This document shows, in pieces, positions 18,977 through 26,015 of a stretch of 64,000 nt of DNA. The notes under the pieces were generated by a model that made no database searches, was not told the origin of the DNA, and saw only the letters and a program-made list of their open reading frames with translations. Positions within the stretch are counted from its first letter, which is position 1; every line of letters starts with the position of its first letter. The stretch is from assembly GCA_030529845.1 (NCBI GenBank), contig JAUMWB010000001.1, forward strand, positions 496,001-560,000, given 5' to 3'. The translations under genes were made by a program, and so were the position numbers. Origin of the DNA: Rothia sp. (in: high G+C Gram-positive bacteria) (GTDB taxonomy: Bacteria > Actinomycetota > Actinomycetes > Actinomycetales > Micrococcaceae).

Positions 18977-19004
18977 ACTTCTTTGTTACCTAGTGGTACA
19001 GAGC

Positions 19005-19044
19005 AAGGTGGGTGTCTTACTTGATGAGTTAAGACACCCACCTT
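19005..19044 (+). terminator. Terminator after surface-protein gene
   Basis: A perfect 15-bp stem (19005-19019 with 19030-19044) is followed by TTTAATTTG. Confidence 0.8.
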
Positions 19045-19133
19045 TAATTTGTCTCTCATTGTCCTAGCAGTCGAGCGCTGTGGTGCCTCCCCCCTGGGAG
19101 TAGAGGGAATAGCGCTCAACTGAGGTGTGCATC

Positions 19134-19162
19134 TTGAGGTGCATCTCACCTTAAGCTATGGT
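19134..19162 (+). promoter_or_regulatory. Cassette promoter 1 (TTGAGG-17-TATGGT)
   Basis: -35 TTGAGG (19134-19139), a 17-nt spacer ending CTTAAGC, and -10 TATGGT (19157-19162). An ATG starts at 19168, exactly six bases after the -10 end, as in cassettes 2 and 3, implying a leaderless transcript. Confidence 0.6.
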
Positions 19163-19314
19163 GTTTTATGTCAATGACGAAAATCACACATGAGGTGATG
19201 CATGCTTGCGTAGACAATGCCAGATATAGCCAGCTATATCCAGCACAGGGTCAACCCCAGCAATATCAGCTCGTACATCATAGACACACCCCACACCCCC
19301 AGAAAAGGATGACA

Positions 19315-19905
19315 ATGAAGTCACGAAAATTCCGCACCACCCTACCTGCTGCAGCTCTTGTTACTACACTCTTATTACCCACCTCCACAGCAGCCTTTGC
19401 AAGTACGCAACTTTCTACTACTACGCCCCCTGCACAAACGACTCCTGCTGGTGAATACGGATACGACTATAAATTTCAGATACTCCCGCACCATGGGTCC
19501 AAAGGCCCCCTCCGAGGCCATGAGATTTGGAAAATCATTATAGATGATTTTGAAAACGTATTTCCACTAGGCGGAATGGTAAACAACCCACAAGTTGGTC
19601 AAGAGCTTACCCTAACCAGCCCTAATGGTGGGAGCCCTGTAAGAGTTCTAGAAGTAGGCGACCGACACCTCAAGCTTCTTTCCTTGCCAGGCCACTTTAA
19701 AGGAGCAGATAACCCAATTACCTTTGCCATTAATGACGAAGGCTCAGAGCTGCACATCCAGGCAGATGGCCCCAAAGCTGCAAAATTCCCAGCAAACTTG
19801 GTCCCTTACCCTCTGTGGGGCAACTTTGCTAATAGGATTGTTCATAAGATTTACCCTAATGAACCTAGTGGGGTTATACCCAGCAATGAAGTGGTGAATG
19901 AGTAA
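19315..19905 (+). CDS. Exported protein of cassette 1
   Basis: From ATG 19315 (AAAGGA six bases upstream) a Sec signal peptide KFRTTLPAAALVTTLLLPTS ends near AAFAS, leaving about 165 mature residues with motifs such as GHEIWKIIIDDFENVFPLGG. I recognise no family. The same frame is open from an ATG at 19168 just after the promoter. That leader (MSMTKITHE) resembles the start of the cassette 3 protein (MLMMKITQE), so the in-frame leader may be translated separately or regulate the gene. The next gene begins at the base after this stop, implying coupling to a membrane protein. Confidence 0.6.
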   Translation: MKSRKFRTTLPAAALVTTLLLPTSTAAFASTQLSTTTPPAQTTPAGEYGYDYKFQILPHHGSKGPLRGHEIWKIIIDDFENVFPLGGMVNNPQVGQELTLTSPNGGSPVRVLEVGDRHLKLLSLPGHFKGADNPITFAINDEGSELHIQADGPKAAKFPANLVPYPLWGNFANRIVHKIYPNEPSGVIPSNEVVNE

Positions 19906-20319
19906 ATGAAAGTTATTCTTACCATAACGCTATTATTCCTGACGTTACTTTCAGTCTTTCTTCCCTACCTCTTGCTCTTCCCTTTATGGGGAATTCCAGA
20001 TTTATCGCCCCAAGAAATTGGAATAATTCCTCTCTGGGGTCAAGCAACTGCCAGCTTTCTCTTTTGGTTTCTTTTCTTCTTAAATGTTCTTGAAAGAAAA
20101 AATTTTCCTGAAAAGAAAATACAGAATTGGGGGTTGGCGGGGCTTATCTGCTACGGGATTTCAGCCCTACTTTTTTCGCTCAATGCAGGCGGACTTCAAG
20201 CTTTCAACCCTCTGGTATGGGGTATAGTAATTGCCAGTCTCACAGGGCTAACATGTCTATGTGCATTAATTCAGAAAGGAAGCAGAGTAAGGGGAAGCGG
20301 CGTCCCTCACCAAAGCTGA
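19906..20319 (+). CDS. Four-helix membrane protein of cassette 1 (possible immunity partner)
   Basis: 137 residues with four hydrophobic helices (about 2-28, 45-62, 74-92 and 100-122) separated by short charged loops. ATG follows the preceding TAA with no gap, so translation must be coupled. Codon use is more AT-rich than core genes nearby. Position behind an exported protein in all three cassettes suggests a self-protection or export-partner role; this is inference only. Confidence 0.55.
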   Translation: MKVILTITLLFLTLLSVFLPYLLLFPLWGIPDLSPQEIGIIPLWGQATASFLFWFLFFLNVLERKNFPEKKIQNWGLAGLICYGISALLFSLNAGGLQAFNPLVWGIVIASLTGLTCLCALIQKGSRVRGSGVPHQS

Positions 20320-20329
20320 TATCTGACCA

Positions 20330-20745
20330 GAGAAAGAGAACAACATGTCAGATATAAACCAAAATTAAGATAGGGTTTCTTTAGCAGAAAGTAAAAACTT
20401 TCCTCACCCATCGACCAGCTACACCGCGAAAAGGTTATTACGGGGGCTATCGCCGCCCCCCCCGAACCCCCGCGCAAGCGCCGCGCTTGACCGTCGCTGC
20501 CGCGCAAAATCCCTGCCCCCATCCCCCGCGCAGAGCGCGAGTGATAGGGGGCAGGGCTTTTGCTTGCCTGGGAAAGTCCGTGGGCCAGAGATTGCCGGTG
20601 AAGGTGGCGGGGCAGGTTTATTCTGTTATGGCAGGGTATCCGCGGGACGAGCTCATGGTTAGGGGTAATTGAGCTTTTGAGGTGCAGGTATCTAGGCTCT
20701 TTAGGGTAGTTTGGTCATAGGTAGTGCTGATTTCTCATGAAGATA
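20330..20745 (+). repeat. Structured non-coding repeat, copy 1
   Basis: About 400 bp that match 31624-32020 at roughly 80% or better by eye, beginning GAGAAAGAGAAC and containing GTCAGATATAAACCAAAA, a GGTTATTACGGGGGCTA block and a terminator-like hairpin (CCCTGCCCCC paired with GGGGGCAGGG, then CTTTTG). The hairpin differs between copies by paired substitutions, so the structure is conserved. No credible protein is encoded. Confidence 0.7.
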
Positions 20746-21123
20746 GGGGGTGTATTTCGTTGAGTCAGCAGTTTTTTACGGTATCGATGGTTGAGCGAGA
20801 GCTGGGGTATCGCCATACGTCTTTTTTGAAGGCACTTGCTACTAAGCCGGTTCCCCCTGCCGCGCATATTGGCCAGATAGCTGTTCCTTTGATCTTAAAT
20901 ACCTACGGGCCGAATATGCTTCAACAGCCAAGACCTATATCCAGACCGCAGTTGTCACCACTCAGGACATCAACGAATAGAGCAGGTCGGGGGACAACTC
21001 ATTGGGATGAGCTTGCATCTGTACGCATAGGGTAGGCACAAATCTTATGCCGTAGATTTTGTAGTTGATTATATGCGGGCGTCCAGTATTGCCCGCTATA
21101 AAGCTGCAATGAAATCACATTTA
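20746..21123. other. No gene seen
   Basis: A 100-residue frame at 20724-21035 (including FFTVSMVERELGYRHTSFL) shows no start signal or family likeness and may be a decayed DNA-binding gene. Nothing else is supported here. Confidence 0.4.
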
Positions 21124-21155
21124 TGTATCACACAAATATTTATTTTTGTGATACA
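21124..21155 (+). promoter_or_regulatory. Operator palindrome of the toxin-antitoxin operon
   Basis: TGTATCACA (21124-21132) and TGTGATACA (21147-21155) form a perfect 9-bp inverted repeat just upstream of the toxin ATG at 21164. This is typical of autoregulation by a ribbon-helix-helix antitoxin. Confidence 0.6.
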
Positions 21156-21163
21156 ATAATATT

Positions 21164-21433
21164 ATGAAGCTCATCTTCCTACCCTCAGCAGCAAAGCATG
21201 GATACACAGAAGCTGACGCACTTAGCGCAATGAAGAACCACATGTACGAGATACACGGCTTCGACAAATCTCGCACTGCTGGCCTTCCAGCCACCACCCT
21301 ACACATCGGAACGACTGAGAACGGAGACATCATCGAGGTACTCTCACATCACATAGCACCTGACGTCATCATCTTCCACTGCATGAAGCTACGCGGGAAA
21401 ACACTAGCCCGCGTCTACGCCCTCAACTCATAA
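21164..21433 (+). CDS. Putative toxin of a type II toxin-antitoxin pair
   Basis: This 89-residue protein begins MKLIFLPSAAKHGYTEADAL. It has a beta-rich core (TTLHIGTTENGDIIEVL) and ends in an LRGKTLARVYAL strand, a layout like BrnT/RelE-type small toxins, though I cannot assign the subfamily. The downstream gene is a CopG-like antitoxin 14 bp away, and an operator palindrome precedes this gene. The order toxin then antitoxin matches BrnT/BrnA. Target is unknown. Confidence 0.6.
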   Translation: MKLIFLPSAAKHGYTEADALSAMKNHMYEIHGFDKSRTAGLPATTLHIGTTENGDIIEVLSHHIAPDVIIFHCMKLRGKTLARVYALNS

Positions 21434-21447
21434 GGAGAAGAACAACA

Positions 21448-21789
21448 ATGTCTATGAAATCTCAGAACCTCAGCATGGAAGAGCTAGAAGCTCTTGGAGA
21501 AAAGCTCTCACGATGGGCAGAATCCGATGATTTTTTCGAGGCTCTAGACACAGCCACCATTACCCCGCGCAATGCTGAGAGTATAGCGCGTGCCGAAAAG
21601 ATTGTCAGCGCGGCCACCCGAGGCCGCCCCGCTCTTGCTGAAACTGTCAGCGGACACTCCCCCAGCATCAACGCCCGAGTAACTCCTGACATCAAAGAGC
21701 GCCTTACTCGCTATACCCAAGAACAGGGGCTGAGCACATCCGAAGTTATTCGTGAAGCGCTCGATAACTTCCTACCCAAAGTGGCATAA
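21448..21789 (+). CDS. Ribbon-helix-helix (CopG-like) antitoxin
   Basis: 113 residues. The C-terminal 45 residues carry a ribbon-helix-helix DNA-binding motif (SINARVTPDIKERLTRYTQE then LSTSEVIREALDNFL). The N-terminal part is acidic and helical and likely wraps the toxin. AAGGAG precedes the ATG. It probably represses its own promoter at the 21124-21155 palindrome. Confidence 0.75.
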   Translation: MSMKSQNLSMEELEALGEKLSRWAESDDFFEALDTATITPRNAESIARAEKIVSAATRGRPALAETVSGHSPSINARVTPDIKERLTRYTQEQGLSTSEVIREALDNFLPKVA

Positions 21790-21804
21790 ATAAGCTGTAG
21801 CCAC

Positions 21805-21858
21805 GGCGTTGATCTTAGGTACGATGCAGAGCATCGTACCTAAGATCAACGCCTTTTT
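21805..21858 (+). terminator. Terminator of the toxin-antitoxin operon
   Basis: A perfect 23-bp stem (21805-21827 with 21831-21853), AGA loop, then TTTTT. Confidence 0.9.
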
Positions 21859-21876
21859 GGTTTATAGCTCCTCGGT

Positions 21877-21921
21877 TAGGGGGATCCTATTGCGTCGCAG
21901 GCTCCTTATAGGATCCCCCTA
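21877..21921. repeat. 14-bp inverted repeat
   Basis: TAGGGGGATCCTAT (21877-21890) and its complement (21908-21921) form a strong stem with a 17-nt loop. It is a second hairpin right after the terminator, with no T tract. Confidence 0.65.
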
Positions 21922-21951
21922 GCCTCAGTTACTGTTTACCTGCCATTGTGG

Positions 21952-22131
21952 CCCTGCTGGCATTCGAGGCTAGGGGCTAGCCCTTCGCTGTGCAAGCCTA
22001 AAGGCCAAGGCGTATTCAAAATTTCTTCGGCGCTACGCTTTTTTCCTCAGAAATTTCGATGCCGCCTTGCCCCTGCGGGGTTGCACTGCTTTAGGTCTTT
22101 AGCCCCTTGACGCCTTCTTCTGCCAGCAGGG
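21952..22131. repeat. 180-nt imperfect hairpin made of five nested stems
   Basis: Five blocks pair in strict nested order: CCCTGCTGGCA (21952) with TGCCAGCAGGG (22121); GGGGCTA (21973) with TAGCCCC (22100); CCTAAAG (21997) with CTTTAGG (22089); CAAGGCG (22006) with CGCCTTG (22063); AAATTTC (22019) with GAAATTT (22050). A side hairpin CCCC-TGC-GGGG sits at 22070-22080. It ends 64 bp before the acidic ORF. It could be a structured RNA, or a single-strand promoter or origin folded during conjugation. Confidence 0.7.
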
Positions 22132-22195
22132 GACGGGACGGCTACCAGCCAGGTAACCGACCTGCCGGCGCAAGCAAGTGAAAGGAAGACAAGTA

Positions 22196-22621
22196 ATGAG
22201 CCAGCAGGGATATGTTTATGACTGGGGTAATGCAGTAGTCGAAGAGGCAGAATCACCTCACGAGCTGGAGTACCTGGAGTGGGATAAGAGCCTGAAAAAT
22301 TTTGTCGATAAAGGCTATAGTCTCCAGCGCATCTATCTTCAGCCCTCTAACCGTTGCGAGGTACATGGGGACGAGTTGCAATACTGCGGGCTTGACCCCT
22401 ATGAGGCAAACTTCAGCGGCTCAGAATGGCGGATAGATTCAGAAACTGGTGAGTGCATGAGTGCAGGATGGATGTATGAGATGGGCGAGGCCTACATATC
22501 AGATGAAGCCAGAGCTGAGGCGCTCTGTCAGCGGCTGTGGGGGCAGAGCATAGAAGAAGCCTATGAGGATAGCGAAGAGAACCACGGCGGGGAAGCATTT
22601 TTCTACACCGAATGGGACTAA
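22196..22621 (+). CDS. Very acidic small protein (possible DNA mimic)
   Basis: 141 residues from ATG 22196 with AAAGGA upstream. Asp and Glu greatly outnumber Lys and Arg throughout, ending EEAYEDSEENHGGEAFFYTE. Size, charge and location beside a relaxase gene and a large hairpin resemble anti-restriction proteins of conjugative plasmids (ArdA-like), but I cannot see enough motif to claim that family. It is followed by two hairpin terminators. Confidence 0.55.
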   Translation: MSQQGYVYDWGNAVVEEAESPHELEYLEWDKSLKNFVDKGYSLQRIYLQPSNRCEVHGDELQYCGLDPYEANFSGSEWRIDSETGECMSAGWMYEMGEAYISDEARAEALCQRLWGQSIEEAYEDSEENHGGEAFFYTEWD

Positions 22622-22730
22622 CCAAGCAGAGGGGCTACCGGCACTTAGTCGGTTCCCCTCTTTGTCCGTTGGCACCGAAAGAGTGCGTGCGGGGCGAGTT
22701 GGAATCGGAAATGGCAGGGGTTCTTTTCCA

Positions 22731-22773
22731 GGGTCTGGTTCGGTTGCTAAGGCAACCGAACCAGACCCCTTTT
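22731..22773 (+). terminator. Strong terminator after the acidic ORF
   Basis: A perfect 17-bp stem (22731-22747 with 22752-22768), TAAG loop, then CTTTT. A weaker GAGGGG/CCCCTC hairpin lies at about 22626-22662. Confidence 0.85.
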
Positions 22774-22869
22774 CGTTTCTTATCGGAAGACTCGAACCTA
22801 TTGCCGTTTCGCAATCAGAAACGGAAATCAACAATGGAAATCCGCAATTACTCATGCGGAATTCCCGCA

Positions 22870-23285
22870 ATGCGTAATGCGAAAGAACTTCCATTCTCTA
22901 CTAAGACGAAGCATCAGCCATTGAAACGCAGTCGCACATACAGAACAGGAAAACGCAGCCATAACCGTAGTAGCAAGAGGTACTAGGAGCAGAAGAACCA
23001 TAGGCCACCCAGCGCGACCAAATACCAGCTACCGATAAACATCTAGTACCCCAAAGCAGACCACAGACAAAGCAGAACCAAACATCAACAGAGTAATGAA
23101 GAGTATGAACAGCACGGTAAAGCAACTACCAAGAAAACAAGCACCACAATCAAGACTAAGACCAGAGCAAAAGACAGAAAACACAGCAGATACAACCAAC
23201 TAAAAAGCAAGATTCAAAGCCAGAAGCAGAGCAACAGCTAAAACCAGCAGATACAAAGAAAAATGCAACACACCTGTGGCATTGA
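22870..23285. other. T-poor intergenic tract upstream of relaxase genes
   Basis: More than 400 bases with a strong lack of T on the plus strand, made of A/C/G-rich runs, with AGCAGATACAA occurring twice. No gene is credible. Such low-structure single-strand composition next to a relaxase locus is suggestive of a transfer-origin region. Confidence 0.5.
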
Positions 23286-23295
23286 AATGCACGCC

Positions 23296-23311
23296 GTCCA
23301 AAAAATTGGAC
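23296..23311. other. Candidate origin of transfer (oriT) inverted repeat
   Basis: GTCCAA (23296-23301) and TTGGAC (23306-23311) flank AAAA, 54 bp before the zinc-finger gene and about 0.85 kb before the relaxase. A short inverted repeat near the nic site is usual for MobF systems. The nick position cannot be read by eye. Confidence 0.4.
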
Positions 23312-23364
23312 GCTAAAACCGCGTACTGACTTACGCCTGCACTGACCAGAAGCTAAGGCTCAGC

Positions 23365-24150
23365 ATGGAACAAGTCAGTCCCCTCTGCCCGGTATGCCAT
23401 GGGCCTCTACCTGCGCAGAGCCGTAAAACCCGAAAATATTGCTCAACATCTTGCCGTAAAAAGGCCTCCTATCGTTTAGAGAAAGACCTACCTCTAGCTG
23501 ATCCAGTGCTATCTGCTGTAAAAGCTACTGAACTGCTTCAAGAGCTAGAGCAGAGCTCTCAACGCATCACCCGTCTTGAAGCTCTGGTGAAACGGCAACG
23601 GCAACTCAACGCTAAGAACCGCAGCAGGGCCTTAGAAGCACAATCGGCAATCGCAACGGCTCGCAATCGGCAACGGAAATCGGAAATAAGGGTAGCAGCG
23701 ACCTATAAGAAGCTCATTTCCGATTACACAGAACGTATCGAAGAGCTGGAAGCGCAGAATTTTGTTTTGCGCCACCAGGCAGAAGAAGCGCAACAGAAAC
23801 ATGCGGAAGCGCAAGTAGCTGCCGAGTACCTCTTGGGGCAGTCGCAGCACTTCAAAAAGGAGTCGGAAGGCACCCGAAGGGTCATTGCCAAGTTGCAGGC
23901 TACTGCTTCCGCTCCGGCCTCACTCTTTGTGGACTATCAGTACTTTGCCCGCTGGTATTTCCACAAGAAGCCAGGAAGAGAGTGGGATGACCACGACAGG
24001 AACCGGCATATACGATTCAAGGCTTTCATTTCACACCATGCACCTGCTCAAGAAGTCCCCAAGTCTAAGAAACCCAATACAGTCATGCACCGGAAGAAGG
24101 CTCGAATCCAAGCACTCAAGAATCAAACGTCCAATCAGCAGTCACGTTAG
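23365..24150 (+). CDS. Zinc-finger and coiled-coil protein next to the relaxase
   Basis: 261 residues. The N terminus holds a four-cysteine finger (CPVC at 8-11, CSTSC near 26-30). A long coiled coil covers about 45-175 (ELEQSSQRITRLEALVKRQR and beyond), followed by a basic C-terminal domain with YQYFARWYFHKKPGREW. The relaxase gene starts 17 bp later, so the two are an operon, and this protein is a good candidate for a relaxosome accessory or replication protein. No named family is recognised. Confidence 0.6.
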   Translation: MEQVSPLCPVCHGPLPAQSRKTRKYCSTSCRKKASYRLEKDLPLADPVLSAVKATELLQELEQSSQRITRLEALVKRQRQLNAKNRSRALEAQSAIATARNRQRKSEIRVAATYKKLISDYTERIEELEAQNFVLRHQAEEAQQKHAEAQVAAEYLLGQSQHFKKESEGTRRVIAKLQATASAPASLFVDYQYFARWYFHKKPGREWDDHDRNRHIRFKAFISHHAPAQEVPKSKKPNTVMHRKKARIQALKNQTSNQQSR

Positions 24151-24167
24151 AAGAAAGAAGAACAGTC

Positions 24168-26015
24168 ATGACAGTCTCTATATCCCGGATGGATATCCGC
24201 TACTATCTCTCAACTATCGCCTCAGCAGATGATGCTTCCAGCCGTGGGCAACTAACCGGGTACTACACTGGCTCGGGGGATCCCAGCGGCCGCTGGTATG
24301 GAAAGGGTATTGCCGCCCTTGGTTTCGAGGATGAAGCACTTGTACCAGAATATGCCGCAATCGCTATATACGAAGAGGCGAAGAACCCCAACAACGGAAA
24401 ACGACTTGGAAAAGCGCCCATCAAAGAAACCGAAGCACCCGAAGGAGCGAAAACTGCATCAGGACGCCCCACCTCCAAGAAACGGAAACCCGTTGCCGGT
24501 TTCGACTTGACCTTTTCCGCACCCAAGTCAGTTTCCGTTCTTTGGGCTGTTGCCGATAATTCCACCCAGGCCCGCATTCATGCCGCTCACCAAGAAGCTG
24601 TCCGCAAGACCCTTTCCTGGGCAGAGGAAAACATCATTCAGACACGCGCAGGCGACAGCGGGGTAGTTCGAGTGGCAGCGAATGGCATCATTGCGTCTTT
24701 GTTCGACCACTTCGACTCACGTGCCGGGGACCCGCAACTCCATACTCATGCTGTTATAGCTAACCGTGTACAACGCGCAAGTGACGGTGCCTGGGTCACC
24801 CTTGACTCCTACGGTCTACACAAGGCAGTAGTCACTATTTCCGAGATGTACAACAACATTCTCTTTGATGAACTAGCCCAACGGGTCCAAGCTGAGGCTG
24901 AGCAACGGGACCCCTTAATGCAGGTATTGCGAAATAAAGAAGTTCCTGAGCATAACCGCCGCATGGAGCTTGCTGACGTACCTGATGAGCTCATCGCTGA
25001 GTTTTCACAACGCACTATGAGCATTGAGAACCGTACTGATGAATTAGTAAAAGAGTGGAAGGCCGCTCATGGGACTCGCCCTGACGAAGACCAGATTCTA
25101 AAGTTTCGTAGGCAGGCAACACTAGAAACTCGTGAGGATAAACCTGGTCTCAAGCTCCCCCTTGCCCAACGAATGAGCCAGTGGCGTATCCGTACCCTCA
25201 AAGCCGGTTATCACCCTGAAGAAATTATCAGCCGAGCAACAGGCCACAGCATCACCTACTACAACAAGGCAGCTTTTACAGATAAAGCCATTACTGAAAT
25301 CGCCAGCGAAGTTCTAGAACGTACTATCTCCAAGCACCCCACCTTTACCCGGTACAATCTTCTAGCCTCTGCCCACCGACTCACAGCCGATATCCGATTT
25401 AGCTCTCTTGAAGAACGTGAGCACTTTGCCAACCAGCTTGTAGACTGTGCCCTCAACGCTGCCGTTGAACTTACCCCTGACCGATATAATCTCCCCGGCC
25501 TTTCACAAGAAGGTCTTAACCTACGAGGAACCAGTGTCTTTGACCGAGATGAGGAACAAGAGTACACCACTGTTGAAGTCCTAGAGCGCGAAGCTGACCT
25601 CATGGCCGGTGTCACATCCGATACGACACGCACCTACGCTAAAAACGTTGAGAAAGCGATGCATGACTTGCAGATGCATACTAGCGATGCTGGCCACCAT
25701 CTAGCGCCTGACCAATTAGCCACGGCTCACGCTGTTATTACCAGCAACAAATCCATTAGCGCTATTATCGGCCCGGCAGGAACCGGCAAAACCTCAACAC
25801 TAGCTGGTCTTCGCACTGCCTGGGAAGCTCAACAAGGTAAGGACTCTATTATTGGTTTGGCCCCATCAGCTGCTGCGGCAGCTGTGCTTGGCAAAGAACT
25901 GGGAATCAGCACCGAGAATACCGCGAAATGGATTTATGAATCAGTAGGCGAAGGCGCTATGCACCGAGCAGAACAGTATATGAAGCTCAAAAAGAAAATT
26001 ACGCACCTTGATTGA
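24168..26015 (+). CDS. MobF (TrwC/TraA) conjugative relaxase, N-terminal part
   Basis: The relaxase nicks oriT and covalently carries the transferred strand. Candidate catalytic tyrosines are Tyr12/13 and Tyr32/33. The metal-binding histidines are in DHFDSRAGDPQLHTH (His181, 192, 194). The RecD-like helicase begins with Walker A GPAGTGKTS near residue 545. The frame stops at 26015. Removing one A from the run at 25989-25993 would join it smoothly to the next frame through KLKRKLRTLIELRLAQ, so this is one gene of about 1,216 residues broken by a single insertion. As read, this part would keep relaxase activity but lack most of the helicase. Confidence 0.85.
   Translation: MTVSISRMDIRYYLSTIASADDASSRGQLTGYYTGSGDPSGRWYGKGIAALGFEDEALVPEYAAIAIYEEAKNPNNGKRLGKAPIKETEAPEGAKTASGRPTSKKRKPVAGFDLTFSAPKSVSVLWAVADNSTQARIHAAHQEAVRKTLSWAEENIIQTRAGDSGVVRVAANGIIASLFDHFDSRAGDPQLHTHAVIANRVQRASDGAWVTLDSYGLHKAVVTISEMYNNILFDELAQRVQAEAEQRDPLMQVLRNKEVPEHNRRMELADVPDELIAEFSQRTMSIENRTDELVKEWKAAHGTRPDEDQILKFRRQATLETREDKPGLKLPLAQRMSQWRIRTLKAGYHPEEIISRATGHSITYYNKAAFTDKAITEIASEVLERTISKHPTFTRYNLLASAHRLTADIRFSSLEEREHFANQLVDCALNAAVELTPDRYNLPGLSQEGLNLRGTSVFDRDEEQEYTTVEVLEREADLMAGVTSDTTRTYAKNVEKAMHDLQMHTSDAGHHLAPDQLATAHAVITSNKSISAIIGPAGTGKTSTLAGLRTAWEAQQGKDSIIGLAPSAAAAAVLGKELGISTENTAKWIYESVGEGAMHRAEQYMKLKKKITHLD

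Noticed and set aside
22612-22986. Rightward 124-residue frame after the acidic ORF
   Set aside because: Begins inside the acidic gene and crosses two terminators; no ribosome site or protein-like composition.
25986-26015. Programmed frameshift in the relaxase
   Set aside because: The A5-G run suggests slippage, but the change needed is +1, not the usual -1, and no stimulatory structure is apparent. A simple base insertion explains it better.
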